From Candidatus Planktophila vernalis (GTDB taxonomy: Bacteria; Actinomycetota; Actinomycetes; Nanopelagicales; Nanopelagicaceae), in NCBI RefSeq assembly GCF_002288185.1, contig NZ_CP016776.1:372001-436000 (forward strand): a DNA stretch of 64,000 bases, in the 5' to 3' direction. Shown here piece by piece: positions 18,516-26,133 of this stretch. The first letter of the stretch is position 1. Every line of letters begins with the position of its first letter. The notes below the pieces were generated by a model. That model searched no databases and was not told where the DNA came from. It saw only the letters and a program-made list of their open reading frames with translations. The position numbers and the translations under genes are program-made.

Positions 18516-20360
18516 ATGAGCGGTCGTATTAAGGATGAAGATGTTGCATACATCCGTGATCGCGCACCTATTGATGAAATCGTAGGGGAATACGTTCAAT
18601 TAAAAAGCGCCGGTGGAGGACAAAAGAAAGGTCTTTGTCCTTTCCATGATGAGAAATCTCCTTCATTTCACGTAACACCAAGCAAAGGTTATTTTCACTG
18701 CTTCGGTTGCCAGACCGGCGGAGATGTCATCGCATTCTTGATGAAGATAGATCATTTAACATTTACTGAAACTATTGAACGCCTTGCAGATCGCATGGGT
18801 TACACATTGCGCTATGACGAAGGCGGACCATCCACTCCCGCTTTTTCTGCCGGTGCCCGCTCACGTCTTATTGCAGCAAATACAGAGGCTGCGCGTTTTT
18901 ATCAAGAACAACTCAATACTTCTCCTGATGCTGCCCACGGTAGAGATTTACTAACCAAGCGCGGTTTTGATAAAGATGCATGTATGAAATTCGGTGTGGG
19001 ATTTGCACCAGATGAATGGGATGCACTGACTAAGCATTTACGCGCACAGGGTTACAGCATCGATGAACTTGAAACTGCTGGACTTTCAAAGATGGGACAG
19101 CGCGGACCAATCGATAGATTCCGCAATCGTCTAACCTGGCCAATCAGAGATATCTCTGGAGATGTAGTTGGTTTTGGTTGTCGAAAACTTGCAAGTGATG
19201 AAGAAGATCAAGGTCCGAAATACCTCAATACTCCAGAGACACCGGTCTATAAAAAGAGCCAAGTTCTCTATGGTTTAGATGCAGCTAAAAAAGAGATCGC
19301 AAAGAAGCGCCAGGCCGTCATAGTTGAGGGATATACCGATGTGATGGCTGCTCAATTAGCAGGAATCACAACTGCAGTTGCTACATGTGGCACGGCCTTT
19401 GGCGCAGACCACATCCGTATCTTGCGCAGATTGCTGATGGATGATGATTCATTTAGAGGCGAAGTTATCTTTACATTCGATGGCGATGCTGCCGGTCAAA
19501 AGGCTGCCCTTCGTGCATTTAGTGAAGATCAAAAGTTTGTGACCCAAACATTTGTCGCAGTTGAGCCAGATGGTTTAGATCCATGCGATCTACGCCAACA
19601 AAAAGGTGATTTAGCTTTGCGTGATTTAATCGCTCGCAGAGTTCCGCTCTTTGAATTTGCAATCCGCGCTGAACTTGCTCATCACAAATTAGATAGTGCT
19701 GAGGGCCGAGTTAATGCACTTAATGCTGCAGCACCTCTTGTTGCACAGATTCGTGATAAATCACTTCGCCCTGAATACACCCGCTTGCTTGCAGGATGGC
19801 TTGGCACAGAAGTTGAGATAGTTTCAAAGGCAGTTGCTCAAGGTATGAAGAGCCAGCCTAAGGTGAGTGAAAGTATTGAGCCAACAACTGATGAAAACAG
19901 TAATTGGCGACCAGATCCCAATGAAGCTCGTTTGATACTAGAGCGTGAAGTTCTAAAAGCGAGATTGCAAGAGGGATCACTTTTCACTGGAACTCTGTGG
20001 AGTGATATTGAACCAGGTGCATTCACGCATCCTGCCTATAAAGAACTGCGCAAGACCATAGATGAGACCCCTACACTTTCTGCAGAAACCATTAGTGATG
20101 AGCGCATTAAGACTTTGTTTACCGAGCTAACAGTTGAACCCATTCGCGCCGATGGAAAGCCAAGCGCTGCATACGTCGAGAGCATCGTTGCTCGCTTGCG
20201 TGAGGTTGCAATATCTCGCTCCATCGCAGAACTTAAATCATCACTCCAACGACTCAATCCCGTTGAAAATGAAATTGAATACAACGCAGCTTTTGCGCAA
20301 TTAGTAGCCCTAGAAAACGCCCGTAGAAATCTGCATGATTTGGCGCTCGGGGGCCTTTAA
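18516..20360 (+). CDS. dnaG: DNA primase
   Basis: Makes RNA primers for replication. The 614-residue protein has an N-terminal zinc-binding domain (C41, H44, C62, C65), the RNA polymerase domain with RNA-binding basic patch, the TOPRIM motif VEGYTDVMAA and the acidic FTFDGDAAGQKA metal site, and a C-terminal helicase-binding region. There is no Shine-Dalgarno sequence, consistent with a leaderless start. tRNA-Asn follows 56 bp downstream. Confidence 0.96.
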   Translation: MSGRIKDEDVAYIRDRAPIDEIVGEYVQLKSAGGGQKKGLCPFHDEKSPSFHVTPSKGYFHCFGCQTGGDVIAFLMKIDHLTFTETIERLADRMGYTLRYDEGGPSTPAFSAGARSRLIAANTEAARFYQEQLNTSPDAAHGRDLLTKRGFDKDACMKFGVGFAPDEWDALTKHLRAQGYSIDELETAGLSKMGQRGPIDRFRNRLTWPIRDISGDVVGFGCRKLASDEEDQGPKYLNTPETPVYKKSQVLYGLDAAKKEIAKKRQAVIVEGYTDVMAAQLAGITTAVATCGTAFGADHIRILRRLLMDDDSFRGEVIFTFDGDAAGQKAALRAFSEDQKFVTQTFVAVEPDGLDPCDLRQQKGDLALRDLIARRVPLFEFAIRAELAHHKLDSAEGRVNALNAAAPLVAQIRDKSLRPEYTRLLAGWLGTEVEIVSKAVAQGMKSQPKVSESIEPTTDENSNWRPDPNEARLILEREVLKARLQEGSLFTGTLWSDIEPGAFTHPAYKELRKTIDETPTLSAETISDERIKTLFTELTVEPIRADGKPSAAYVESIVARLREVAISRSIAELKSSLQRLNPVENEIEYNAAFAQLVALENARRNLHDLALGGL

Positions 20361-20416
20361 AAACCCCTCAATTTCAGCCAAGGCCTGTGCGTGCGCTAGA
20401 GTTTGCGCTCTATTGA

Positions 20417-20488
20417 TCCCTGATAGCTCAACGGCAGAGCAGTCGACTGTTAATCGACAGGTTCTTGGTTCGAATCCAAGTCAGGGAG
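20417..20488 (+). tRNA. tRNA-Asn (GTT anticodon)
   Basis: Acceptor stem TCCCTGA/TCAGGGA with discriminator G, D-arm around AGCTCAACGGCAGAGC, anticodon stem GTCGA/TCGAC with loop CTGTTAA (anticodon GTT), and T-arm CTTGGTTCGAATCCAAG. The CCA end is not encoded. Confidence 0.96.
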
Positions 20489-20521
20489 CTTTTCTACTCA
20501 GCCTTTTTTCAGACTCACCTT

Positions 20522-20527
20522 TACTAT
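20522..20527 (+). promoter_or_regulatory. -10 element TACTAT, leaderless promoter
   Basis: TACTAT ends 7 nt before the ATG at 20535. It favours that start over the ATG at 20526, which lies inside the element. Confidence 0.5.
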
Positions 20528-20534
20528 GTATCTC

Positions 20535-21431
20535 ATGAGCATGATTAAAAGCTATGTGCGCACGGCCAGTTCCTCATGGCGCAATCAAGCACCTGCTTTT
20601 AGAGTCATGCGCCTCTGGCTTGGAATCACATGGATATATGCGGGTTGGGATAAGGCAAGTGATTCAGGTTTTCTCACTCCAGGATCTGATACTTACATAG
20701 GAACACAACTATCTGGATTTTCAACCCAGTCCCCAGTGGGCTTTGCATTTGAAAAGCTGATTGAACATGCCAGCTTTGTGGGTGGATTTGTGATCCTCTC
20801 TGAGTTTGCAATCGGACTTGCCACACTTCTCTGGGTTGCACCGCGTTTGGCCGCATTCGGTGGATTTTTGATGTCGCTAGGTTTGTGGCTTGCTGATACT
20901 TTTAATGTCTCTCCCTACTTCTTGGCAAGCAATACGGCATATGCAGTCTTATGGTTGTCCTATTTGTTACTCTTAATTGGAAATGGCAAACGAAAGGTTT
21001 TAACAATGTCATTAGAGCGTCGCAGCGTGTTACGTGTTGGTATTACAGGAGCACTAGCTGTTGCATTTGCAGGAGCGGGCAAGTTCTTTGCTAAAGCTGC
21101 GCCTGCAACAAGTGATGTGGCAGCTGGCAAAGGTACAAAGATTATTAAACTTGCATCCATCAAAGTTGGCGGCGTTCACAATTTTGTCGCCGGAAATGGC
21201 GCACCATCAGTCCTGTTTAGAACTAAAAAAGGTGTGTTTGCATATTCTGCAATTTGTACACACCAAGGCTGCACGGTCAGTTATTCAGCTTCCAGCAAGA
21301 CATTAAAGTGCCCATGTCATCAAGCTGAGTTTGATCCCAACAAATCAGGACAAGTTGTGAATGGCCCTGCAGAAACTCCACTTGGCAAAGTCAAGGTTGC
21401 GGTTAAAGGCGCTTGGGTAATTCTCGCTTAA
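20535..21431 (+). CDS. DoxX-type membrane domain joined to a Tat-signal Rieske [2Fe-2S] domain
   Basis: The first about 155 residues form four hydrophobic helices of the DoxX/TQO-small-subunit type (MRLWLGITWIYAGWDKA). Then comes MSLERRSVLRVG, a twin-arginine signal with hydrophobic stretch, and a Rieske domain whose cluster ligands are in CTHQGC and CPCHQAEFD. It is probably an exported quinone-linked redox protein. An in-frame ATG at 21006 with AAAGG eight bases upstream could start the Rieske part separately. The electron donor is unknown. I start it at 20535 because of the promoter; 20526 is the alternative. Confidence 0.8.
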   Translation: MSMIKSYVRTASSSWRNQAPAFRVMRLWLGITWIYAGWDKASDSGFLTPGSDTYIGTQLSGFSTQSPVGFAFEKLIEHASFVGGFVILSEFAIGLATLLWVAPRLAAFGGFLMSLGLWLADTFNVSPYFLASNTAYAVLWLSYLLLLIGNGKRKVLTMSLERRSVLRVGITGALAVAFAGAGKFFAKAAPATSDVAAGKGTKIIKLASIKVGGVHNFVAGNGAPSVLFRTKKGVFAYSAICTHQGCTVSYSASSKTLKCPCHQAEFDPNKSGQVVNGPAETPLGKVKVAVKGAWVILA

Positions 21432-21486
21432 AATAATCAGCCGATACTCAGGAAACATTAAGAGAGAATTTATACCCTTGTCACAC

Positions 21487-21519
21487 ATGAAAAACTACGG
21501 AAAAAAGGGAAGATTATGA
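21487..21519 (+). CDS. Possible 10-codon upstream ORF coupled to the HtrA-like gene
   Basis: MKNYGKKGRL starts 8 nt after a TACCCT (21473-21478) and stops at TGA overlapping the ATG of the protease gene (ATGA). Its last codons contain the AAGGGAAG ribosome-binding site. It may be a leaderless upstream ORF that couples translation, or a chance ORF. Confidence 0.3.
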   Translation: MKNYGKKGRL

Positions 21520-22622
21520 AGTCGACCATTGTAAAAGTTGGTGTTGGATTTCTATTGGGTACAACTGCCATTGGTGGGGTTGCAACCGCAGCTAATTCTG
21601 ACCCAATCGGAGTTAAGGCTTGCGTTGACAAGAAGACACAAGTTATGTACTTGGCTGCTAATGACACATGCATCTCATCACGTACTTTGGTCTCGCTCGG
21701 CGCTTCTTCAATTGATGTCAAGTCGATTGCTGCGCTAGTTACGCCTTCAGTTGTTTCAATAAAAGTCACTGCACCGACTGGTTCAGGCTCTGGCTCAGGG
21801 TCAATCTATAAAACTAGTTCAACTTCTTCATACATCATCACCAACAACCATGTGGTTGACTCGGCGGCGGTCAGTGGTTCAATACTTGTCGAATTCATTA
21901 ACGGTGACACAATTGCAGCAACTATTGTTGGGCGCGATTCTAATTATGATTTAGCTGTTCTCAAGGTTGAAAAAGGTAATCTTCCAACAATAAAGATCGG
22001 TAACTCTTCTAACATTAGTGTTGGAGATCCGGTTGTGGCAATTGGTTCACCGCTTGGCCTTGCGAGCACGGTAACTAGCGGAATCATTTCAGCTAAGAAT
22101 CGTCCAGTAACAACTGGCACCTCAGGAGCTGAGTCATATGTGAATGCGATTCAAACAGATGCTGCAATTAACCCAGGTAATTCTGGGGGAGCACTTCTTG
22201 ACTCTGCTGGTCGAATCATTGGAGTTAACTCAGCAATCGCAACGCTATCTAGCGGGGGAGTTTCTGGAAGCATCGGTCTTGGATTCTCAATTCCTATTAA
22301 TGAGGCTAAGCGCGTAATTGATGAGTTAATTGCTACTGGTAAATCAACGCGACCAGTTTTGGGAATCTTCTTCGACACTACCTATACAGGTGTTGGAGCC
22401 AAGATTTCTAGGTTAAGTCCGGGCGACCCAGCAGAAAAGGCTGGCATCCCTGCTGGTTCAATCATCAAATCTATTGATGGCGTGAAAATCGCTGATCAGG
22501 TGGGAGCAATAGTTCGAATTCGTTCCTATGCACCCGGAGCCACTGTCACGGTAGTAGTTGAACTTCCAAGCGGGATGACACAGAGCTTCAAGGTTGTTCT
22601 TGGTTCTGCGCCATCTAATTAA
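21516..22622 (+). CDS. HtrA/DegP-like trypsin-type serine protease with PDZ domain
   Basis: A 368-residue exported or membrane-anchored protease for envelope protein quality control. It has an N-terminal hydrophobic segment (5-25), then an unusual short module with two Cys (C36, C52; ACVDKKTQ ... DTCISS). The chymotrypsin fold carries the triad H112 (TNNHVV), D145 (NYDLAVLK), S223 (NPGNSGGALL), followed by a PDZ domain from about residue 285 (PVLGIFF ... GDPAEKAGIPAGS). The Ser/Gly linker at 87-96 is low complexity. GGGAAG precedes the ATG. It is monocistronic. Confidence 0.9.
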   Translation: MKSTIVKVGVGFLLGTTAIGGVATAANSDPIGVKACVDKKTQVMYLAANDTCISSRTLVSLGASSIDVKSIAALVTPSVVSIKVTAPTGSGSGSGSIYKTSSTSSYIITNNHVVDSAAVSGSILVEFINGDTIAATIVGRDSNYDLAVLKVEKGNLPTIKIGNSSNISVGDPVVAIGSPLGLASTVTSGIISAKNRPVTTGTSGAESYVNAIQTDAAINPGNSGGALLDSAGRIIGVNSAIATLSSGGVSGSIGLGFSIPINEAKRVIDELIATGKSTRPVLGIFFDTTYTGVGAKISRLSPGDPAEKAGIPAGSIIKSIDGVKIADQVGAIVRIRSYAPGATVTVVVELPSGMTQSFKVVLGSAPSN

Positions 22623-22668
22623 AGCCAGTATCGAAAAATTTCGTAACGCAGACGCAATAGGGTCAGGG

Positions 22669-22674
22669 TATTCT
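22669..22674 (+). promoter_or_regulatory. -10 element TATTCT, leaderless ACT-domain gene promoter
   Basis: TATTCT ends 6 nt before the ATG at 22681 and decides this start over an upstream in-frame start at 22594 that would overlap the protease gene. Confidence 0.58.
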
Positions 22675-22680
22675 CTACCC

Positions 22681-22920
22681 ATGGCCCTATTTCGTCTCAG
22701 CATCTCTCTTCCAGATCGCCCAGGTTCACTTGGATTACTGGCATCTGCAATCGGTGCTGCCGGCGGAGATATTCGCGGATTAGTCGTCCTTAAATCTGAA
22801 GATGGACGCGGTTATGACGACATTACTGTTGCTGTTCCCGGAAGTGATCCCACAGATTTACTCAATGTTTTAGGTGCAATTGGCGGAGTAGAAGTAGTTT
22901 CAATTACCCCCGTTGAATAA
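22681..22920 (+). CDS. ACT-domain protein
   Basis: A 79-residue single ACT domain (ISLPDRPGSLGLLASAIGAAGGDIRG), the ligand-binding fold that senses amino acids in many metabolic enzymes. No catalytic domain is attached. It may act as a small regulatory subunit, but partner and ligand are unknown. Its 3' end overlaps the convergent galK by 17 bp. Confidence 0.82.
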   Translation: MALFRLSISLPDRPGSLGLLASAIGAAGGDIRGLVVLKSEDGRGYDDITVAVPGSDPTDLLNVLGAIGGVEVVSITPVE

Positions 22921-24040
22921 CCTCTGCGCCTTGGCTTGGAAGTGAAGTAAAAAAGCGTGGTGCTTTAAATCGCTTATCAGCAAAAGCCTTTTCAACAGCT
23001 GCAATGGTTTGTGTTGTGTGTGAAGCGTTAATAAGTGCAATTGCACTTCCACCAAATCCACCGCCGACCATGCGTGCACCTAGTGCTCCTGCAGCTAAGG
23101 ATGCATCCACAGCGCAGTTAAGTTCTGGACATGAGACGTTGTAATCATCGCGAAGTGAAGCATGAGATTGATTGAGTAACAGCCCAAGAGATGCGAAGTC
23201 TTTCTTCTCAAGAACTTCTACGGCATCCATCACGCGCTTCATCTCAGTGACTGCATGACGAGCTCTCATAAACTCAGTTTCGGTAAGCATGCCACGTGAG
23301 GAAGCTAGTTGATTCAGTGAGAGCTCGCGCAAAGAGGGGATACCCAACTTAGCGACAACAGATTCACAGGATGCACGGCGCTCGGCATAACCACCATCGG
23401 TGAGGGAGTGGTGGGCTTGTGTGTCAATAATGAGGAGTTCAAGGCCACTAGATGCAACATCAAATGCAATATGTCTGGTTGATAGATCACGACAATCTAA
23501 GAGCAGAGCTGAACCAGAGTGAGCCATGAGTGAGACAGATTGATCCATGATTCCGCATGGCACACCAACGTACTCATTTTCAGCTCTCTGAGTTAAGCGC
23601 GCTAAATCTTCCAGAGAATTTCCTAGAGAAAAAAGATGATTGAGCGCAGTTGCAACACAACACTCAAGGGCAGCAGATGAGGATAGGCCTGCACCTAAGG
23701 GAACGTGTCCATCAATCATGATGTCTATGCCGCTTGTAATTCCAAGTGACCAGATAACACCGAATGGATAGCGCTCCCATTCACCTTTTAATCCAGGCTT
23801 AATTGCATCCAGGTTTTGTTCTACAACTTTGTTTCTGCGCTGCATGGAGGTGATGCGCACTTTGCGATCATTTCGCACACGAATAGCTGCAAAAGTCCTA
23901 TCTTTAATGGCAAAGGGGAGGACAAAACCATCGCTGTAGTCGATGTGTTCTCCGATTAAGTTAACACGGCCTGGAGCTGCAGCGATGATGTCTGGAGCAG
24001 CGCCAAATGCCTGCACAAATCTCTTATCAATATCTGGCAT
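22904..24040 (-). CDS. galK: Galactokinase
   Basis: Phosphorylates galactose at C1, the entry to the Leloir pathway. GHMP kinase with the galactokinase signature PGRVNLIGEHIDYSDG, the ATP loop PLGAGLSSSAALE, and MVGGGFGGSAIAL near the end. About 378 residues from the ATG at 24040, which lies 7 bp after the galE stop; a longer frame to 24142 would overlap galE and adds no family sequence. Third gene of galT-galE-galK. Confidence 0.95.
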   Translation of the reverse strand: MPDIDKRFVQAFGAAPDIIAAAPGRVNLIGEHIDYSDGFVLPFAIKDRTFAAIRVRNDRKVRITSMQRRNKVVEQNLDAIKPGLKGEWERYPFGVIWSLGITSGIDIMIDGHVPLGAGLSSSAALECCVATALNHLFSLGNSLEDLARLTQRAENEYVGVPCGIMDQSVSLMAHSGSALLLDCRDLSTRHIAFDVASSGLELLIIDTQAHHSLTDGGYAERRASCESVVAKLGIPSLRELSLNQLASSRGMLTETEFMRARHAVTEMKRVMDAVEVLEKKDFASLGLLLNQSHASLRDDYNVSCPELNCAVDASLAAGALGARMVGGGFGGSAIALINASHTTQTIAAVEKAFADKRFKAPRFFTSLPSQGAEVIQRG

Positions 24041-24047
24041 CAGAGGC

Positions 24048-25001
24048 CTAACTAAAAGCTGCCAAAGTATCGGCAACCATGTCTTCAATTCCTCTTGTTG
24101 GAACCCATCCAAGCTTTGATTTTGCTTTATTGATATCTGCAATTAGAACTGCAGGGTCTCCGGCGCGACGAGGTGAATCAATTGTTGGGATCTGATGCCC
24201 TGCAGCCTTTGATGCCGCGGCTACAACTTCTCGCACTGAATACCCATCACCGCTACCTAGGTTATAGATCTCATGCACACCAGCCGTGAGGGTTTCTAAA
24301 GCTTTAATGTGAGCATCAATTAAATCAACTACGTGCACATAGTCACGCACACACGTTCCATCAGCTGTTGGCCAATCGGTGCCAAAAATCTTTACTGGAT
24401 TTTCCTCAGTGCTTCTTAGAACATTTGGAATCAAATGAGTTTCTGGATTGTGGCGCTCAGCCAACCAACCACGCTTTGATTTAAGGGCACCTGCAACATT
24501 GAAATAGCGAAGTGATGCTGCAGCAATTCCTCTTGCAGCCGATTCTGCTGTAATCATCTGATCTATGGCTAATTTTGTAGCACCATAGGGATTCGTAGGT
24601 TTAGTGGGTGCGCTTTCCAAAATAGGTACTTGTTCAGGTTCGCCATAAGTGGCAGCAGATGAAGAAAAGACCAACTTCTTAACGCCACTTTTGTGCATCT
24701 CATCGAGCAGATTTCGCGTTCCATCAACATTTACCTGATGATAAAGATCAGGTTTTTCAACAGATTCGCCAACAAGTGATTTACCTGCAAAGTGCATGAC
24801 CGCATCAACACCAACAAGTGCTTGTGCTAAATCTCCGGAGTTCAAAAGTGAGCCTTGAATAAAACTCACACCCGCTGGCGCTGTGTCGGCATGACCCGTA
24901 CTGCAATCATCCAGAATCGAAATTTCATAACCTTGCTCGAGCAATATATCTACGGCCGTGGAGCCGATATATCCCGTGCCGCCTGTTACTAAAACCCGCA
25001 T
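24048..25001 (-). CDS. galE: UDP-glucose 4-epimerase
   Basis: Interconverts UDP-glucose and UDP-galactose. NAD-binding Rossmann loop VTGGTGYIGS at the N-terminus, SSSAATYG, and the catalytic YxxxK in NPYGATKLAID. 317 residues, full length. The ATG shares one base with the galT stop (TAATG), indicating tight translational coupling. Confidence 0.95.
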   Translation of the reverse strand: MRVLVTGGTGYIGSTAVDILLEQGYEISILDDCSTGHADTAPAGVSFIQGSLLNSGDLAQALVGVDAVMHFAGKSLVGESVEKPDLYHQVNVDGTRNLLDEMHKSGVKKLVFSSSAATYGEPEQVPILESAPTKPTNPYGATKLAIDQMITAESAARGIAAASLRYFNVAGALKSKRGWLAERHNPETHLIPNVLRSTEENPVKIFGTDWPTADGTCVRDYVHVVDLIDAHIKALETLTAGVHEIYNLGSGDGYSVREVVAAASKAAGHQIPTIDSPRRAGDPAVLIADINKAKSKLGWVPTRGIEDMVADTLAAFS

Positions 25002-26113
25002 TACAAAACTACTTCGCGCAACTGCGCCGCTGATTGCTCTGGTCGCATATCCATGATGAATGCACCCATTGCAGATTCAGATCCAGCTAAGTACTTCAAC
25101 TTTCCAGGAGCGCGTCGCACGCTCGTGATTTGCCAGTGCAAGCGCAAGACATCGCGGCCAACACGGACAGGTGCTTGGTGCCAAGCGGCGATATAGGCCA
25201 TATCAATTCCAAAGACACCATCGAGGCGTTTCATTACTTCAAGTGCGATGGGAGCAAATGCATCGCGGTCTTGATCTGTGAGGCCAGTTAAGTCTGCAAC
25301 AGGATTAAGCGGTGCAACATGAATTTCAAATGGATAACGCGCGGCATAAGGAACAAATGCAATCCAACGATCATTGCGGGCGATGATGCGCTCTTCATCG
25401 CGAATCTCACGGGCAACTACTTCATCAAATAAAACTTTTCCAGTGGAAGTTTTGTATTTATTGGCTGCCGCTAACATCTTTTCAACACGAGGTGGAATAT
25501 ATGAATAGGCATAAATCTGACCATGCGGGTGAGTCAGCGTTACGCCAATCTCTTCTCCGCGGTTTTCAAATGGTGCAATGTGCTCGATAAAGCTCTCTTG
25601 GGAGAGTTCGGCGGTGCGATCAATCCATGCCTCAAGTAGAACGCGCACGCGCGCAGGCGTTAGATCTTTAAATGCATTTCCATGTTCTGCTGTAAAACAA
25701 ATTACTTCACACTTACCAGCAGCACTTCCCAAATCTGTATCTGGACCAACTTGATCAGGTAAGGCCCAATCACCAGTTGGAGGGCGAAGTGAAGGAGAGC
25801 GGTTATCAAAGACAACTACTTCAAAATCAGATTCAGGAATCTCAGTTAAAAGCTCTCCTGTTGTTGGACAGAGGGGGCAGAGTTCTTTGGGAGGTAAAAA
25901 GATTCGACCTTGGCGATGTGATGCCATGGCAATCCACTCATTCACCAAGGGATCGAGTCGAAGTTCACCTATTGCTGGTTGTTTTTCTACAGGACGGGCA
26001 TCTTTGGCGCTCCGGTTTTGACCAGAAGTGTCGTAATAGCGAATGGTGCGGCCATCGGCCATCAGGCGATCATTTCGAAGGATGCCAGCGCTTAGTTTTT
26101 TACTCTGCTCCAT
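25001..26113 (-). CDS. galT: Galactose-1-phosphate uridylyltransferase
   Basis: Transfers UMP from UDP-glucose to galactose-1-phosphate. The active-site HPHGQIY and an N-terminal zinc pair (LCPLCPT) are present; 370 residues. First gene of the galTEK operon, facing the alpha-galactosidase gene 20 bp away across a shared promoter. Galactose released by that enzyme is the likely substrate of this pathway. No Shine-Dalgarno sequence is seen. Confidence 0.95.
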   Translation of the reverse strand: MEQSKKLSAGILRNDRLMADGRTIRYYDTSGQNRSAKDARPVEKQPAIGELRLDPLVNEWIAMASHRQGRIFLPPKELCPLCPTTGELLTEIPESDFEVVVFDNRSPSLRPPTGDWALPDQVGPDTDLGSAAGKCEVICFTAEHGNAFKDLTPARVRVLLEAWIDRTAELSQESFIEHIAPFENRGEEIGVTLTHPHGQIYAYSYIPPRVEKMLAAANKYKTSTGKVLFDEVVAREIRDEERIIARNDRWIAFVPYAARYPFEIHVAPLNPVADLTGLTDQDRDAFAPIALEVMKRLDGVFGIDMAYIAAWHQAPVRVGRDVLRLHWQITSVRRAPGKLKYLAGSESAMGAFIMDMRPEQSAAQLREVVL

Positions 26114-26120
26114 AGTGTCG

Positions 26121-26129
26121 TTACTCTAC
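26121..26129. promoter_or_regulatory. Overlapping bidirectional -10 (TTACTCTAC) for galT and alpha-galactosidase
   Basis: On the plus strand TACTCT (26122-26127) ends 6 nt before the GTG at 26134. On the minus strand TAGAGT (26128-26123) ends 9 nt before the galT ATG. The two -10 hexamers share five base pairs, so the two transcripts would compete for one melted region. The same 9-mer occurs between glpK and glpD. Confidence 0.62.
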
Positions 26130-26133
26130 AGTT

